Positions 46,901-56,650 of a stretch of 64,000 bases of DNA are shown piece after piece. The notes beneath the pieces were generated by a model. It worked only from the letters and a program-made list of their open reading frames with translations. It was not told the DNA's origin and did no database searches. Positions within the stretch are counted from its first letter, which is position 1. The number at the start of each line of letters is the position of its first letter. Origin of the DNA: Jaltomata sinuosa (Eukaryota; Streptophyta; Magnoliopsida; Solanales; Solanaceae); contig QJPP01000438.1 in assembly GCA_003996215.1 (NCBI GenBank), positions 372,001 through 436,000 of the forward strand. The letters run 5' to 3'. A program made the translations under genes and the position numbers.

Positions 46901-48791
46901 CGAGCAGGTGAACACATTTCGTAGTTTAAAGCTTGTAGAGTTCCTTTTAAACTAAGTCAAGAGTTGGAAATTTCATTTAAAGTAAACAACTAATCCAAAA
47001 CACAATTAACAGCAAGTGCCAAATTCAAATATTTAAGCTAAACATTACAATGATCTTGTAATAGAAAGTTGAACATACTTAAAGTTTAAATCGGTTGGAG
47101 TTTTTCCATGATAAATTAAGGGCTTCAAACACCTTGTATATACTCAATCAAACATAGAAATAACTAATCAACTATGCAATGATTGGACATCTCAATCCAT
47201 CATTACAAGAGTCTTATAATAGACAGCTAACCGTACTAAAAAAAAATCTTCAAACCTTATAGAATTTCTTCAAGCTAAATTACAAGTTTTAAAGCTTTAC
47301 AAACACATAATCTGATGTGAATAAAACCAGAAGACCAAAAACTGTTTTACTTCATATTCCTATTCATAACCAGCCGAACAAGAACAAACAAACTCCCACG
47401 ATCAATGAATCACAAAAACAAACATGACGTAATTAGACGGGATAGAATTTACCTTGTGTTGGGCAGCAATTGAGGCCGTTGAGTGTTGAGTTTCAAACTA
47501 GCTACTCCAACTCCGACTCCGGTTATCTGAATAAAGCAAGCGAAGCGAAAGGGCAAGACCACTAGTGAGTATAAGCCAATCGACAGTGAACAATCAGAGA
47601 ACAGTTTGATATGAGCTGCTTGTGGTAATTTTTTGTGATGCCTTCAATGGAAACCCAAGGGTTCCTTTTATAGCCGAATTCCGGGGCTCCAACGATTCTC
47701 TTCAAGAAACTTTAACGGGCTGATTTGAAGGGGAAAGTGACGGGTTGGAGGTGTAGAACTCGGACCCGTCGGACTAAGCTCGTACCCGTCGGATAACACT
47801 TTGAATCCGACGGGGTCTTTGATTTTCTCCTATTTTCCGAGGTCTGCAGCCGGCGGTGGGGGAAGCTTTTACAGCTTTACTTTGAGATGACAAAAAGGTG
47901 AGGGGATGGCTATAAAAGTGGAGGAGAGAAGGGTGAAGACCACCGGATTTTGCCATTATCCGGTGGTCTAGCGGCGGGCGATCTTTTCGAAGTTGTAAAA
48001 TCTCCGAAAAGGGGAAGGGACATCGTGAGGTCACGGGAGAGGCGCCGTCGCCGTTTGCCCGCCAGTACGAAGCGAAATCTGGCGGGTCTTTGGAGGTGAG
48101 GGCGACGAGCAAGGGGTTTGGGGGGGGGGTCTGTCGGTTTCGTTGGAGAGGGTGAGGGGGTCTGTTTGGTTTTGGGTTGAAAGTGGGTGAGAGAAAAAAA
48201 AAGGGATTGGGTTTTGGGTTTTGGGCCGGGTCAAATGATTTGGGCCGAAAGAAATAAAAATTTGGCCCAAAAATTGATAAATGAATTAGTTTGTAGAAAA
48301 AATTCAATTTTCCCTAATCGCTTTTCCACTTAATTAATTTAACGATGCTTCTTTTATCCTAATTAATTTTCCAATACGTATATAGATGACTTAAAATAAT
48401 TTTGATACGCATAGTCGCAATCCCCAATTAATAAAACTATATTTTCGAAATATTATAGCGATACGATAAAATTTATTTAGAGTTTGAAATAAAAGTTACT
48501 ATACTAATATCTTGTTAAAAATGGCGAAAAGAAATGAGCTATAAAATATTTTTGGGGTGATTTTATAAGATACGATATTATTTTATTATTTCATACATAG
48601 AAAGTAAAGGAAATAACATATATTATTATAAAAAGTAAAGGAAATCATTTTTAAAATGATTATTGGTGCCAAAATTTATTAAGAACTAATGTAAAAATAA
48701 GAGAAAATTATTTTGGAAAAGTCCTCGAAACTAAGAAGCATATAAAAAAAATTAATTATGGAAAAAGGAGGGCCAAAATTGGGTGTCAACA
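43942..48791 (-). repeat. Ogre/Tat-type 3' LTR (4850 bp)
   Basis: On the minus strand TGTTGACACCC ... GGGCGCGACA. The left border is set by homology with 61123-61531, the right border by the polypurine tract. A minus-strand TATAAAA at 47666-47672 (CGGCTATAAAAGGAACC) suggests U3 of about 1.1 kb and a very long R-U5. The 177-codon open frame at 47774-48307 is low-complexity (Pro/Asn/Phe) and not supported as a gene. Confidence 0.88.
47666..47672 (-). promoter_or_regulatory. Candidate TATA box of Ogre-type LTR
   Basis: TATAAAA on the minus strand, about 1.12 kb from the LTR start. It is chosen for its good sequence context; no transcript evidence. Confidence 0.45.
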
Positions 48792-48792
48792 A

Positions 48793-48809
48793 CTTGCCCC
48801 TCTTCGAAC
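48793..48809 (-). promoter_or_regulatory. Ogre-type polypurine tract
   Basis: On the minus strand CGAAGAGGGGCAAGT immediately upstream of the LTR start TGTTGACA; expected plus-strand primer. Confidence 0.75.
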
Positions 48810-48929
48810 AGAGATGATGAAAGAGTCTTTGGGCGAAGACGTTGACGTAAAGCCAATTTTGTCTCAATCGAAAAAATCAAATTTTGGAAAAGACATACCT
48901 AGAAGGAGAAAGGTTATTATGATTATGAA

Positions 48930-49190
48930 TTCGACCGAACTCTGGTCTCCGAGTTGCCTACATATCTCGGGTTTCACGAGAATCAGGCCAATGTAGTTCA
49001 AAATTTTGAGAGGTCCTCAAAATTTGCCCCAGTGTTGGTTTTATGTCGACACTGGTATTTTTTGCGGTAAAGGGGAAGATGATCTTGGAACGAATGGAGT
49101 GGGTATGGCCATGCTCGAAGTTGAGCTGCCTACATATCCCTAAGGAAATGGGGATCAGGCCGGTTGTAGTTCTGAATAGAGGATTATGGT
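48930..49190. repeat. Dispersed 3' UTR motif (CCTACATATC...GAATCAGGCC)
   Basis: Two diverged units (about 48950 and 49125) contain TGCCTACATATC followed by ATCAGGCC and CCTCAAAATTTGCCCCAGTG. The motif is related to the three units at 51290-51530, showing internal duplication within the 3' UTR. Confidence 0.6.
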
Positions 49191-49814
49191 AAATTTTGAG
49201 GCAGTCCTCAAAATTTGCCCCAGTGTATGATTTATGGTTGACACTGGTCTCTTAGTTGAGCTTGGAAAGAGTTTTATGGAATTGACGGTAGGTTATCTCC
49301 TAGATGACAATAACCTTTTCAAGATGGGTGCACTTTCACTGCCTCCCGATTATAAATATGGTGCACAACACACCCATAAACGAAACTCTACTAGGTGCAT
49401 CTCGCATCCTTATAAGATCACATCGAATTGTTGGATGGAGGTAGTCCCTTTAATATCCTCTAGTGAGAATTCTAGGAGATAAAGAAAAGGGTGTCGATTC
49501 TTGCGAGAGCAGGTGTACTCTAATTTAGAAGTATGGACGACTGATTGTAGGAATTGGAGTCGGAGTGCTAGTCTTGAAACTCTGGCTTGTGAGTTTGGTA
49601 TTCCTCTCAAGCATTGCCTCAATTGCTGCTTAGAGGTAGTTCCACGCTGTAGTGTGTCGTCCTGCAAGACAGGTAAAAAGGGGTTACAAAGTACCTGTTG
49701 AGGCTCAAAACTGTAAAATTAAAATTGTAATGTAAAGAGCAGAGTGTAGATATCCAAACGATCATTGACGTCTCCATTTTGCGGAGTGGATGTAACGTAG
49801 GTGAAATAACTTGG

Positions 49815-50105
49815 GAAGTAAAGCCTCCGACTGGCGGGGCAACACTTGTAAAGTAAAGCCTCTCGACTGGCGGGGCAACACTTGTAAAGTAAAGCCTCCC
49901 GGCTGGCGGGGCAACACTGTAAAGTAAAGCCTCTCGACTGGCGGGGCAATCTTGTAAAGTAAAGCCTCTCGACTGGCGGGGCAATACTGTAAAATAAAAC
50001 CTCTCGACTGGCGGGGCAACACTGTAAAGTAAAGCCTCTCGACTGGCGGGGCAATACTGTAAAATAAAACCTCTCGACTGGCGGGGCAATACTTGGAAAG
50101 TAAAG
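49815..50105. repeat. Ogre 3' UTR tandem repeat A, about 37 bp x 8
   Basis: Unit GTAAAGTAAAGCCTCTCGAC plus TGGCGGGGCAACACT, repeated about eight times with small length changes. Each unit has the core CTC(C/T)GACTGGCGGGG. Open frames that run through it are by-products of the period. Confidence 0.92.
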
Positions 50106-50224
50106 TCTTCATCTGGTGAATCAGCCGTGACATCTCCATTTGGTGGAGCGGTCTTTAATGCAAAAATGAGGATGCTGATAGCATGCATGCTTATGCTTGA
50201 TGGAGTTATGATGATGTTTGCTAT

Positions 50225-50535
50225 GATGCAGCCTTCGATTGGCGGAGTATGTTTTGCTTGCTAATATACATTTCTCTGATTTGGCAGAGTGTTGCTTGCT
50301 TGTTTATGTACAGGCTCCAATCGTCAGAGCGTCGTCTTGTTTGCTTATGTACAAGCTCCAATCGACAGAGCGTCGTTTTCTTTGCTTATGTACAAGCTCC
50401 AACCGGCAGAGCGTCGTTTTGTTTGCTTATGTACAACCTCCAATTGGTGGAGTTTGATGAAGTCAGTCAGCATTCTCCGATTGGCGGAGTTTTTTGACGC
50501 AATTAGATGGCAATCTCCAATTGGCGGAGTTATTT
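50225..50535. repeat. Ogre 3' UTR tandem repeat B, about 41 bp units and related motifs
   Basis: GTACAAGCTCCAATCGACAG followed by AGCGTCGTTTTGTTTGCTTAT repeats about four times at 41 bp spacing (50315-50440), then CTCCAATTGGCGGAG occurs at wider spacing to 50530. The core is the same as in repeat A. Confidence 0.88.
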
Positions 50536-50993
50536 GGAAAGAGATAAACTATCCTATTTTCCTATGAGAGCTCTCTATCTTCGATACTTGATCCGAATCT
50601 CGTACGCACCTGCAAAAACATAAATGAAAAAAAAAACCTTTTAAGAATTGGGGTAAAGTATTTTAAAGTAGCGTAGGGGAAGAATATTCGGCTTATGGTG
50701 TCGTGATAGCCAAAAGATTTCTCTGATCATGTCCATGAGCTTGACTTGACATCATCCTGTCTTGATTCCTGTTTTCCTGCGCTCAAAGAAAAATTCTTAG
50801 TTTTGGGAGGGGTGTTGATTTGTGTCGGCTTGCGGACCCTGACCTTGCCATTAGACTTCTTCAAAACCTCATCAGCCGCTCGTGATTTCCTATCCCTGAG
50901 ACTCGGTATGGTGGATCCCTTCAAAACTTCCTCGGTTTCTCGCAACTTCCTATTTTGGAGACTCAGTAGGTGGAAAGGTAGTAAAATATTTGG

Positions 50994-51026
50994 AATATAT
51001 ATATATATATATATTTATTTATTTAT
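50994..51026. repeat. (AT)n / (TTTA)n microsatellite
   Basis: ATATATATATATATATATAT followed by TTTATTTATTTA. Confidence 0.85.
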
Positions 51027-51284
51027 TTTTTAGAAAAATAAGTATATTTTGTATATACTAGGCGCATAAATATAGTGATTATTCATCGTTTTTAGATTAT
51101 GACATGTTCCAAAATCCAATCGAGCCTTTCCATTTATTGATGATGTCTAAATGTAGTAGTCTTCTTGTAGCGTTGACTTCTGGTGACGCTCTTTTATCTC
51201 TTTGTAAATGTTGCGATGACTTTGATGACGATATCTTTTGTACTTTGAAGGCATGATACAGATAAGGGGGGAAGGTTTTCCTAA

Positions 51285-51535
51285 GGGTATGACCGAACCT
51301 TTTAGGTTGCCTACGTATCCAAGTGGAATCAGGTCAGAACGTAGTTCAAGTACATTAGGGATAATGAAAAACATGAGATGCAATGACCGAGCCTGACTCA
51401 GGCTGCCTACGTATCCAAATGGAATCAGGTCATGGCGTTGTTCAAGTACAATATGAAAAATGAAAAATATGAAATGACCGAATCCGATGAGGGTTGCCTA
51501 CGTATCCTACCGAGGGAAGTCAGGTCAATCGTAGT
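51285..51535. repeat. Three units of about 95 bp (TGCCTACGTATCC...)
   Basis: GTTGCCTACGTATCCAAGTG, GCTGCCTACGTATCCAAATG and GTTGCCTACGTATCCTACCG recur at about 51305, 51399 and 51493, each followed by GGAATCAGGTCA-type and GTAGTTC motifs. Part of the 3' UTR next to the integrase stop. Confidence 0.8.
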
Positions 51536-51596
51536 TCTGATTACATTAGAGAAAAATGCAAAAAGTACAAGGAAAAAACAACTAGTCCCTCCGTCT

Positions 51597-53123
51597 TCAA
51601 ATATAGTACTTCTTGATAGCGTCTGAATTGATCGGCTTTGTGCTCATGATGCCATCCATTTCTGCGAGGATTACTGCTCCGCCTGAGAGCACTCGGTGAA
51701 CCATGTAAGGACCTTGCCAGTTTGGCGCAAATTTCCCCTTAGCTTCACTTTGGTGAGGGAATATTTTCTTCAATACTAATTGCCCTGGTGTGAATCGTCG
51801 AGGCTTGACTTTCTTGTTGATCGCTTTGATCATTCTGTTTTGATAGAGTTGGTCGTGACATACTGCATCCAGTCTCTTCTCATCAATGAGCATCAACTGT
51901 TCAATCCTGCTACGAACCCATTCCGCGTCTTCCAGACCAACCTCTTGGATGATTCTTAGAGAAGGTATTTCCACTTCAGCGGGTATCACTGCTTCCGAAC
52001 CGTAGTCCAACATGTAGGGGGTTGCACCAGTGGATGTTCTGATCGTGGTGCGATAGCCGAGCAAAGCATATGGTAGCTTCTCATGCCATTCTCTGTTACT
52101 ATCTATTATTTTTCTCAGGATCCTCTTGATATTCTTGTTCGCGGCCTCAACTGCTCCATTCATTTGTGGTCGATATGCTGTGGAGTTCCGGTGAGAGATC
52201 TTAAACCTTTCACAAGTCTCTCTCATGAGATCACTATTAAGATTGGCTCCGTTGTCTGTTATGATTGATTTTGGAATTCCAAACCGACAAACTATGTTAT
52301 TTCGGACGAAATCTGCTACCACCTTCTTAGTTACTGCCTTGTGCGTTGAAGCCTCAACCCATTTTGTGAAATAGTCGATAGTTACCAGGATAAAACGGTG
52401 TCCATTTGATGCGGGAGGCTCTATGGGTCCAATTACATCCATGCCCCAAGCAGCAAATGGCCATGGTGACCCCATCACATTGAGCTCGTTTGGCGGAACT
52501 CGTATGAAGTCACCATGAACTTGACACTGATAACATTTTTGTACATACCGGATGCTATCCCTCTCCATAGTCATCCAAAAGTATCCAGCTCTCAAAATCC
52601 TCTTTACCAAAGTGAATCCATTCATGTGGGGTCCACATGTCCCTGCGTGAACTTTTTCTAACAGTCTTGTCGCTTCTGTTGCATCGACACACCTTAGTAA
52701 TCCCAAATCCGGGGTTCTCCTATACAGGATTTTGCCGTTAAGGAAGAAATGATTGGCCATTCTCCTTAAAGTCCGCTTCTGCTTGCTACCATTTTCTGGA
52801 TGTTCTCCTGCTTCGAGCAACCTTCTAATATCATGGTACCATGGCTTTCTATCAAACTCTTCATCTACGTGAAAACAGTATGCGTGCTGGTCACGTATCT
52901 CCACTTCAATAGGGTCGATATAATTCTTATCCGGATGTTGGATCATTGAGGAAAGAGTAGCCAAAGCATCGGCGAACTCGTTTTGAGCCCGGGGGACATG
53001 TTTAAACTCAATCTTTGTAAACCTTTTGCTCAGCTCCTTCACACATTCCAGATAAGGAAGGATCTTGACATTCTTGGTGGCCCATTCTCCTTGTACCCTG
53101 ATGAACCAATAGGTCAGAATCAC
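51597..53123 (-). CDS. Ogre/Tat integrase (with end of RNase H)
   Basis: The ORF opens in the last RNase H residues (FIRVQGEWATKNVKILPYL..., VPRAQNEFADALATLSSM) and runs through integrase: zinc region HAGTCGPHMNGFTLVKRIL...YQCQVH, DDE core with Asp in GMDVIGPI, Asp in IITDNGANL and Glu in NGAVEAANKNIK, then GQLVLKKIFPH...WQGPYMVHRVLSGGAVILAE. It ends at 51597. Uninterrupted over about 490 residues. The upstream part of pol is in another frame, joined by a single-base indel near 53095. Confidence 0.93.
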   Translation of the reverse strand: MILTYWFIRVQGEWATKNVKILPYLECVKELSKRFTKIEFKHVPRAQNEFADALATLSSMIQHPDKNYIDPIEVEIRDQHAYCFHVDEEFDRKPWYHDIRRLLEAGEHPENGSKQKRTLRRMANHFFLNGKILYRRTPDLGLLRCVDATEATRLLEKVHAGTCGPHMNGFTLVKRILRAGYFWMTMERDSIRYVQKCYQCQVHGDFIRVPPNELNVMGSPWPFAAWGMDVIGPIEPPASNGHRFILVTIDYFTKWVEASTHKAVTKKVVADFVRNNIVCRFGIPKSIITDNGANLNSDLMRETCERFKISHRNSTAYRPQMNGAVEAANKNIKRILRKIIDSNREWHEKLPYALLGYRTTIRTSTGATPYMLDYGSEAVIPAEVEIPSLRIIQEVGLEDAEWVRSRIEQLMLIDEKRLDAVCHDQLYQNRMIKAINKKVKPRRFTPGQLVLKKIFPHQSEAKGKFAPNWQGPYMVHRVLSGGAVILAEMDGIMSTKPINSDAIKKYYI

Positions 53124-54099
53124 CCATTACCAAAAGCTCTTTGATGTTTATGTCCACAGCCATCCTAAGTCCGAGAATGCATGCTTCATATTCTACCATG
53201 TTGTTTGTGCAAGGGAATCTAATCTTGGCTGAGATTGGATAGTGTTGACCCGTTTCTGAAACCAAGACTGCTCCAATTCCGACTCCTTTGAAATTTGATG
53301 CCCCATCGAAGAACAATCTCCATCCATCATACGACTCTGAGAAGTCCTCTCCTGCAAAAAATACTTCTTCATCGGGGAAGTAAGTCAGGAGCGGTTCATA
53401 ATCTTTATCCACCGGATTTTCTGTGAGGTGATCGGCCAAAGCTTGTCCTTTGATAGCCTTCTGTGTCACGTACACAATGTCGAACTCACTCAGCAAAATC
53501 TGCCACTTTGCTAGTTTCCCTGTAGGCATTGGTTTCTGAAAGATATACTTGAGTGGATCCATTCTTGAGATCAAGTACGTGGTGTACGCCGATAGGTAAT
53601 GCCTCAACTTTTGAGCAATCCAAGTCAAAGCGCAACACGTTCGTTCTAACAAGGTATATCTTGCCTCGTATGGTGTAAACTTCTTGCTCAAGTAGTAAAT
53701 AGCTTGCTCTTTCTTTCCCGTGTCATCGTGTTGTCCTAACACACATCCAAATGCTCCATCCATGACGTATAGATACAGTAGCAACGGCTTTCCGTGCTCT
53801 GGTGGAACCAATACTGGCGGGTTAGACAAGTACTCCTTGATTCTATCAAAAGCTCTTTGGCATTCCTCCGTCCAATCTGTGGCGGCATCCTTCTTCAGTA
53901 ACTTGAATATGGGTTCACAGATTACTGTAGACTGAGCTATGAAACGACTGATGTAATTGAGTCTCCCCAAGAAACTCATCACATCCTTCTTGGTCCTGGG
54001 GGGAGGTAACTCTTGAATCGCTTTGATTTTTGATGGATCCAACTCTATGCCTTTCCTGCTGACGATGAACCCCAGTAGCTTTCTTGGCAGGAACTCCAA
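53008..54099 (-). CDS. Ogre/Tat RT end, gypsy RNase H and archaeal-type RNase H
   Basis: First LLGFIVSRKGIELDPSK and the RT connection. The gypsy RNase H follows: LLLYLYVMDGAFGCVLGQHD, YYLSKKFTPYEARYTLLERTC. After a linker comes a second domain, WRLFFDGASNFKGVGIGAVL, NNMVEYEACILGLRMAVD, VMGDSDLLVHQ, an archaeal-type RNase H whose Asp/Glu/Asp residues are visible. Two RNase H domains in a row are a hallmark of the Tat clade. The frame is shifted by one base from both neighbours (near 54085 and 53095). Confidence 0.92.
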   Translation of the reverse strand: MEFLPRKLLGFIVSRKGIELDPSKIKAIQELPPPRTKKDVMSFLGRLNYISRFIAQSTVICEPIFKLLKKDAATDWTEECQRAFDRIKEYLSNPPVLVPPEHGKPLLLYLYVMDGAFGCVLGQHDDTGKKEQAIYYLSKKFTPYEARYTLLERTCCALTWIAQKLRHYLSAYTTYLISRMDPLKYIFQKPMPTGKLAKWQILLSEFDIVYVTQKAIKGQALADHLTENPVDKDYEPLLTYFPDEEVFFAGEDFSESYDGWRLFFDGASNFKGVGIGAVLVSETGQHYPISAKIRFPCTNNMVEYEACILGLRMAVDINIKELLVMGDSDLLVHQGTRRMGHQECQDPSLSGMCEGAEQKVYKD

Positions 54100-54814
54100 A
54101 TGCGCACTTTGCTGGATTCAATTTCAAATTGTATCTCCGCAACCTCTCAAAGAACTTCTGTAAATCCCCTAGGTGGTCTGAACTCCTTTTGGACTTGATA
54201 ATGATATCATCTACGTACACTTCAATCTCCTTGTGAATCATATCATGGAAGAGGGTAGTCATGTCCCTCATATAGGTTGCGCCAGCATTTTTGAGTCCAA
54301 ATGGCATCACTCTATAGCAATACACCCCCCATGGAGTGATAAATGCTGTTTTCTCCGCATCATCTTCATTCATCAGGATTTGGTGATATCCTGCAAAGCA
54401 ATCGACAAACGATTGCAACTCATGCCTTGCACAATTGTCAATGAGTGTATGAATGTTTGGGAGAGGAAAATTATCCTTGGGGCTAGCTTTATTGAGATCC
54501 TGATAGTCTACAATTATCCTGATTTTCCCATCCTTTTTTTGCACTGGCACGATATTGGCCAACCATATGGGGTAATTAGTAACCCTCACAACATTTGCCT
54601 GGATCTGCTTAGTTACCTCCTCCTTGATTCTTAAACTCAAATCGGGCTTGAACTTCCTAGTCTTTTGCTTCACAGGCGGGCAAGAAGGATCAGTCGGCAG
54701 CTTGTGTGAGACGATATCAGTGCTTAATCCCGGCATGTCATCGTAGGACCAAGCAAACACATCAACATATTGCTTGATCAATTCAATCAATTCTCGCTTT
54801 CTTTCGTCTTCCAA
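53915..54814 (-). CDS. Ogre/Tat reverse transcriptase
   Basis: Gypsy RT motifs in order: NIVPVQKKDGKIRIIVDYQDLNKA, FPLPNIHTLID, FVDCFAGYHQILM, KTAFITPWGVYCYRVMPFGL, TYMRDMTTLFHDM and the catalytic YVDD in EVYVDDIIIKS. It makes cDNA from the element RNA in the virus-like particle. A single-base insertion near 54085 moves the end of the frame (GVPAKKATGVH) out of register with the next ORF. Confidence 0.93.
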   Translation of the reverse strand: MEDERKRELIELIKQYVDVFAWSYDDMPGLSTDIVSHKLPTDPSCPPVKQKTRKFKPDLSLRIKEEVTKQIQANVVRVTNYPIWLANIVPVQKKDGKIRIIVDYQDLNKASPKDNFPLPNIHTLIDNCARHELQSFVDCFAGYHQILMNEDDAEKTAFITPWGVYCYRVMPFGLKNAGATYMRDMTTLFHDMIHKEIEVYVDDIIIKSKRSSDHLGDLQKFFERLRRYNLKLNPAKCAFGVPAKKATGVHRQQERHRVGSIKNQSDSRVTSPQDQEGCDEFLGETQLHQSFHSSVYSNL

Positions 54815-55045
54815 GTGTATGCTGACTCGTACTTTTTCACCATTTCTTTATTTCCCAAGTTGACGACCTCAGTTTCCTCCATGTTGGGCTTTTTCTGACT
54901 TTCAAGTTGTTCGATCTCCTGAGGTAGATTTTCAGGCATCATGCTTTCATCATATTCTTCATAGTCCTGCTCATGACTCGTACTTTGCTCAATGGATTCG
55001 TTACATGTCATAACCGTTGTATGATGATTTTTACTAATATTAGCG
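54787..55045 (-). CDS. Ogre acidic linker upstream of RT (second exon start)
   Basis: Reads from NISKNHHTTVMTCNES through EQDYEEYDESMMPENLPQEI and NLGNKEMVKKYES. An acidic, low-complexity linker between protease and RT. Its frame ends at 54787 in WKTKESEN, one base out of register with the RT ORF, which begins EDERKRELIELIKQY. Confidence 0.65.
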
Positions 55046-55192
55046 CTGAAAAATAAGAAAAATAAAGACTTTTTATTAAAAAGCAATCTAGCTTTTTTAG
55101 GAGAGGCGAGTAGCAAAAAAGGCTTAGGCATGACTCAAGCCTCAATTGATCATGCAAAAACATTTTGAAATAACACTACATTTCCACACTAC
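55046..55192 (-). other. Candidate intron between Ogre protease and RT (147 bp)
   Basis: Minus strand: ESW-codon region ..TCCTG|GTAGTG (55193/55192) and a strong acceptor TTTTTCTTATTTTTCAG|CGCTAATATT (55046/55045). Splicing would remove the in-frame TAG after ..RQESW and join TG to C, opening into ANISKNHHTTVMTCNES and the RT. Ogre elements are known to have a spliced intron at this place. Not proven here. Confidence 0.65.
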
Positions 55193-56596
55193 CAGGACTC
55201 CTGTCGAAACAAGGATGGGCTGATGGTCCAGTTCCGCAAGACTTCTCCAGGCTCGACATCACGGATGGTCAGCTTCTCGATATCTTTCTCCAGTCTATCG
55301 TCGGTCATGGCCACGAATAGATTTCCTATCCCCTCAATGACATCTTCATCAACTGCTTCCTCTGGGATTGGGACTTGTCCTGGCACGAACACTACTGCCC
55401 TAAACTTTGTAATGTGGACTCCCCCCTGAAGCAGGCATATATCCTAGCCCGGCGGTACCTTTCTGGTGTTTTAGCTGGATTGGTTCAATTATACCGTTAG
55501 CCTTAGGTCCGAGCCCTGTCTTTGGTTGATACCCATATTTCAACATCTCTGACGCAACCATCTTAGCTGCTCTCGACATCTCCATCTTTGCAGGCTCTAC
55601 TTTCTCATCAATTCTTACAACTTGCATGATCTCCAGAGCATGGAAAGCGGCTCCATCCAATTCTTCGGTGACTGGAACAGAATTCACGGAATAGATGGGG
55701 TGACTGAGCTCCCCATGAATGGTAACTTCGGTGCGACCCCACTCGAACTTCACACACTGATGGAGCGTGGAGGGAACTGCTCTTGCCATATGGACCCATG
55801 GCCTTCCTAGTAACAAGTTGTAGTTGGACGACACATCCATCACTTGAAATAAGATGGGGAATTCAGCTGGCCCTACTTGCAATGTGAGATAGATTTCTCC
55901 AATGACGCTTCTCTGCGCGCCATCAAAAGCTCTCACCTTCACACGACTTTCCCTTATCTCTCCCATATTAACACCTAAATCTCTCAATGTGGTGAAAGGA
56001 CAGATGTTGCATCCAGAACCTCCGTCGATCAAAACTCTAGTCATGATCTTATCACAACATTTGACCGCGATGTGAAGTGCTTTGTTGTGGCCAACCCCTT
56101 CTGCTGGTAATTCATCATCATGGAAAGAGATTTTGTTCACTTCAACCATTTTTCCAATTGTTGCAGCCAATGTGTCACTTGTAGTTTCTTTTGGTATGCT
56201 AATTCCGCTCAGGACTTGTACCAAAGCGTTCCTATGGGCTTCAAAATTCATTAGCAAGGACATAATGGAAATGTGGGCTGGTGTCTTCATTAGTTGTTCC
56301 TCGATTGAGTAATCTTTAGACTGCATCTTCTTCCAAAATTCTGTGGCTTCTGCATCAGTAACATTCTTCTTTGGATTTTGTTCTTTCCCGGGAACCCCTC
56401 GATTTAGATCCTTCGGGGTATAACACCTTCCCGACCTGGTTATTCCGTGAGCCACAACAGCGTCTATCATCTTGCCTTTGGCTTCCATCCGATAGTCCCA
56501 TGGGACTGCTTTAGTGTCATAGTCAGGTTTTCCAGTGGCTATAATGGTTACCACAACTCTCGGCAGGTAGGTTTGAATAGTCAAAGGTTCTCTCAA
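55189..56596 (-). CDS. Ogre/Tat protease region
   Basis: Contains the aspartic protease RVLIDGGSGCNICPFTTL (a D-G-G form instead of the usual D-S/T-G) and NLLLGRPWVH, then MLKYGYQPKTGLG, a G-patch-like segment common after Tat protease. From 55400 the frame shifts by one base within a G run (about 55425-55430), and continues as FVPGQVPIPEEAVDEDVIEG...EVLRNWTISPS to 55189. The protease cleaves Gag-Pol in the particle. Confidence 0.85.
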
Positions 56597-56650
56597 CTGA
56601 ACTGTGATAAAAGGTTGTGCTGGCGATGTGGCGGCAACTTCTTCTGTGTT

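Noticed and set aside
47774..48307. 177-codon open frame on the minus strand
   Set aside because: Lies in the Ogre-type LTR, low-complexity Pro/Asn/Phe composition, and a second frame is open as well; no known domain.
49619..50188. Open frames with repeated CPASREALLYS / APPVERLYF units, resembling a repeat protein
   Set aside because: The period is the 37 bp 3' UTR tandem repeat read in three frames, not a protein.
49815..50535. Regularly spaced repeats that could suggest a CRISPR array
   Set aside because: Units are contiguous or nearly so, with degenerate cores, in a plant retrotransposon 3' UTR; no unique spacers and no cas genes.
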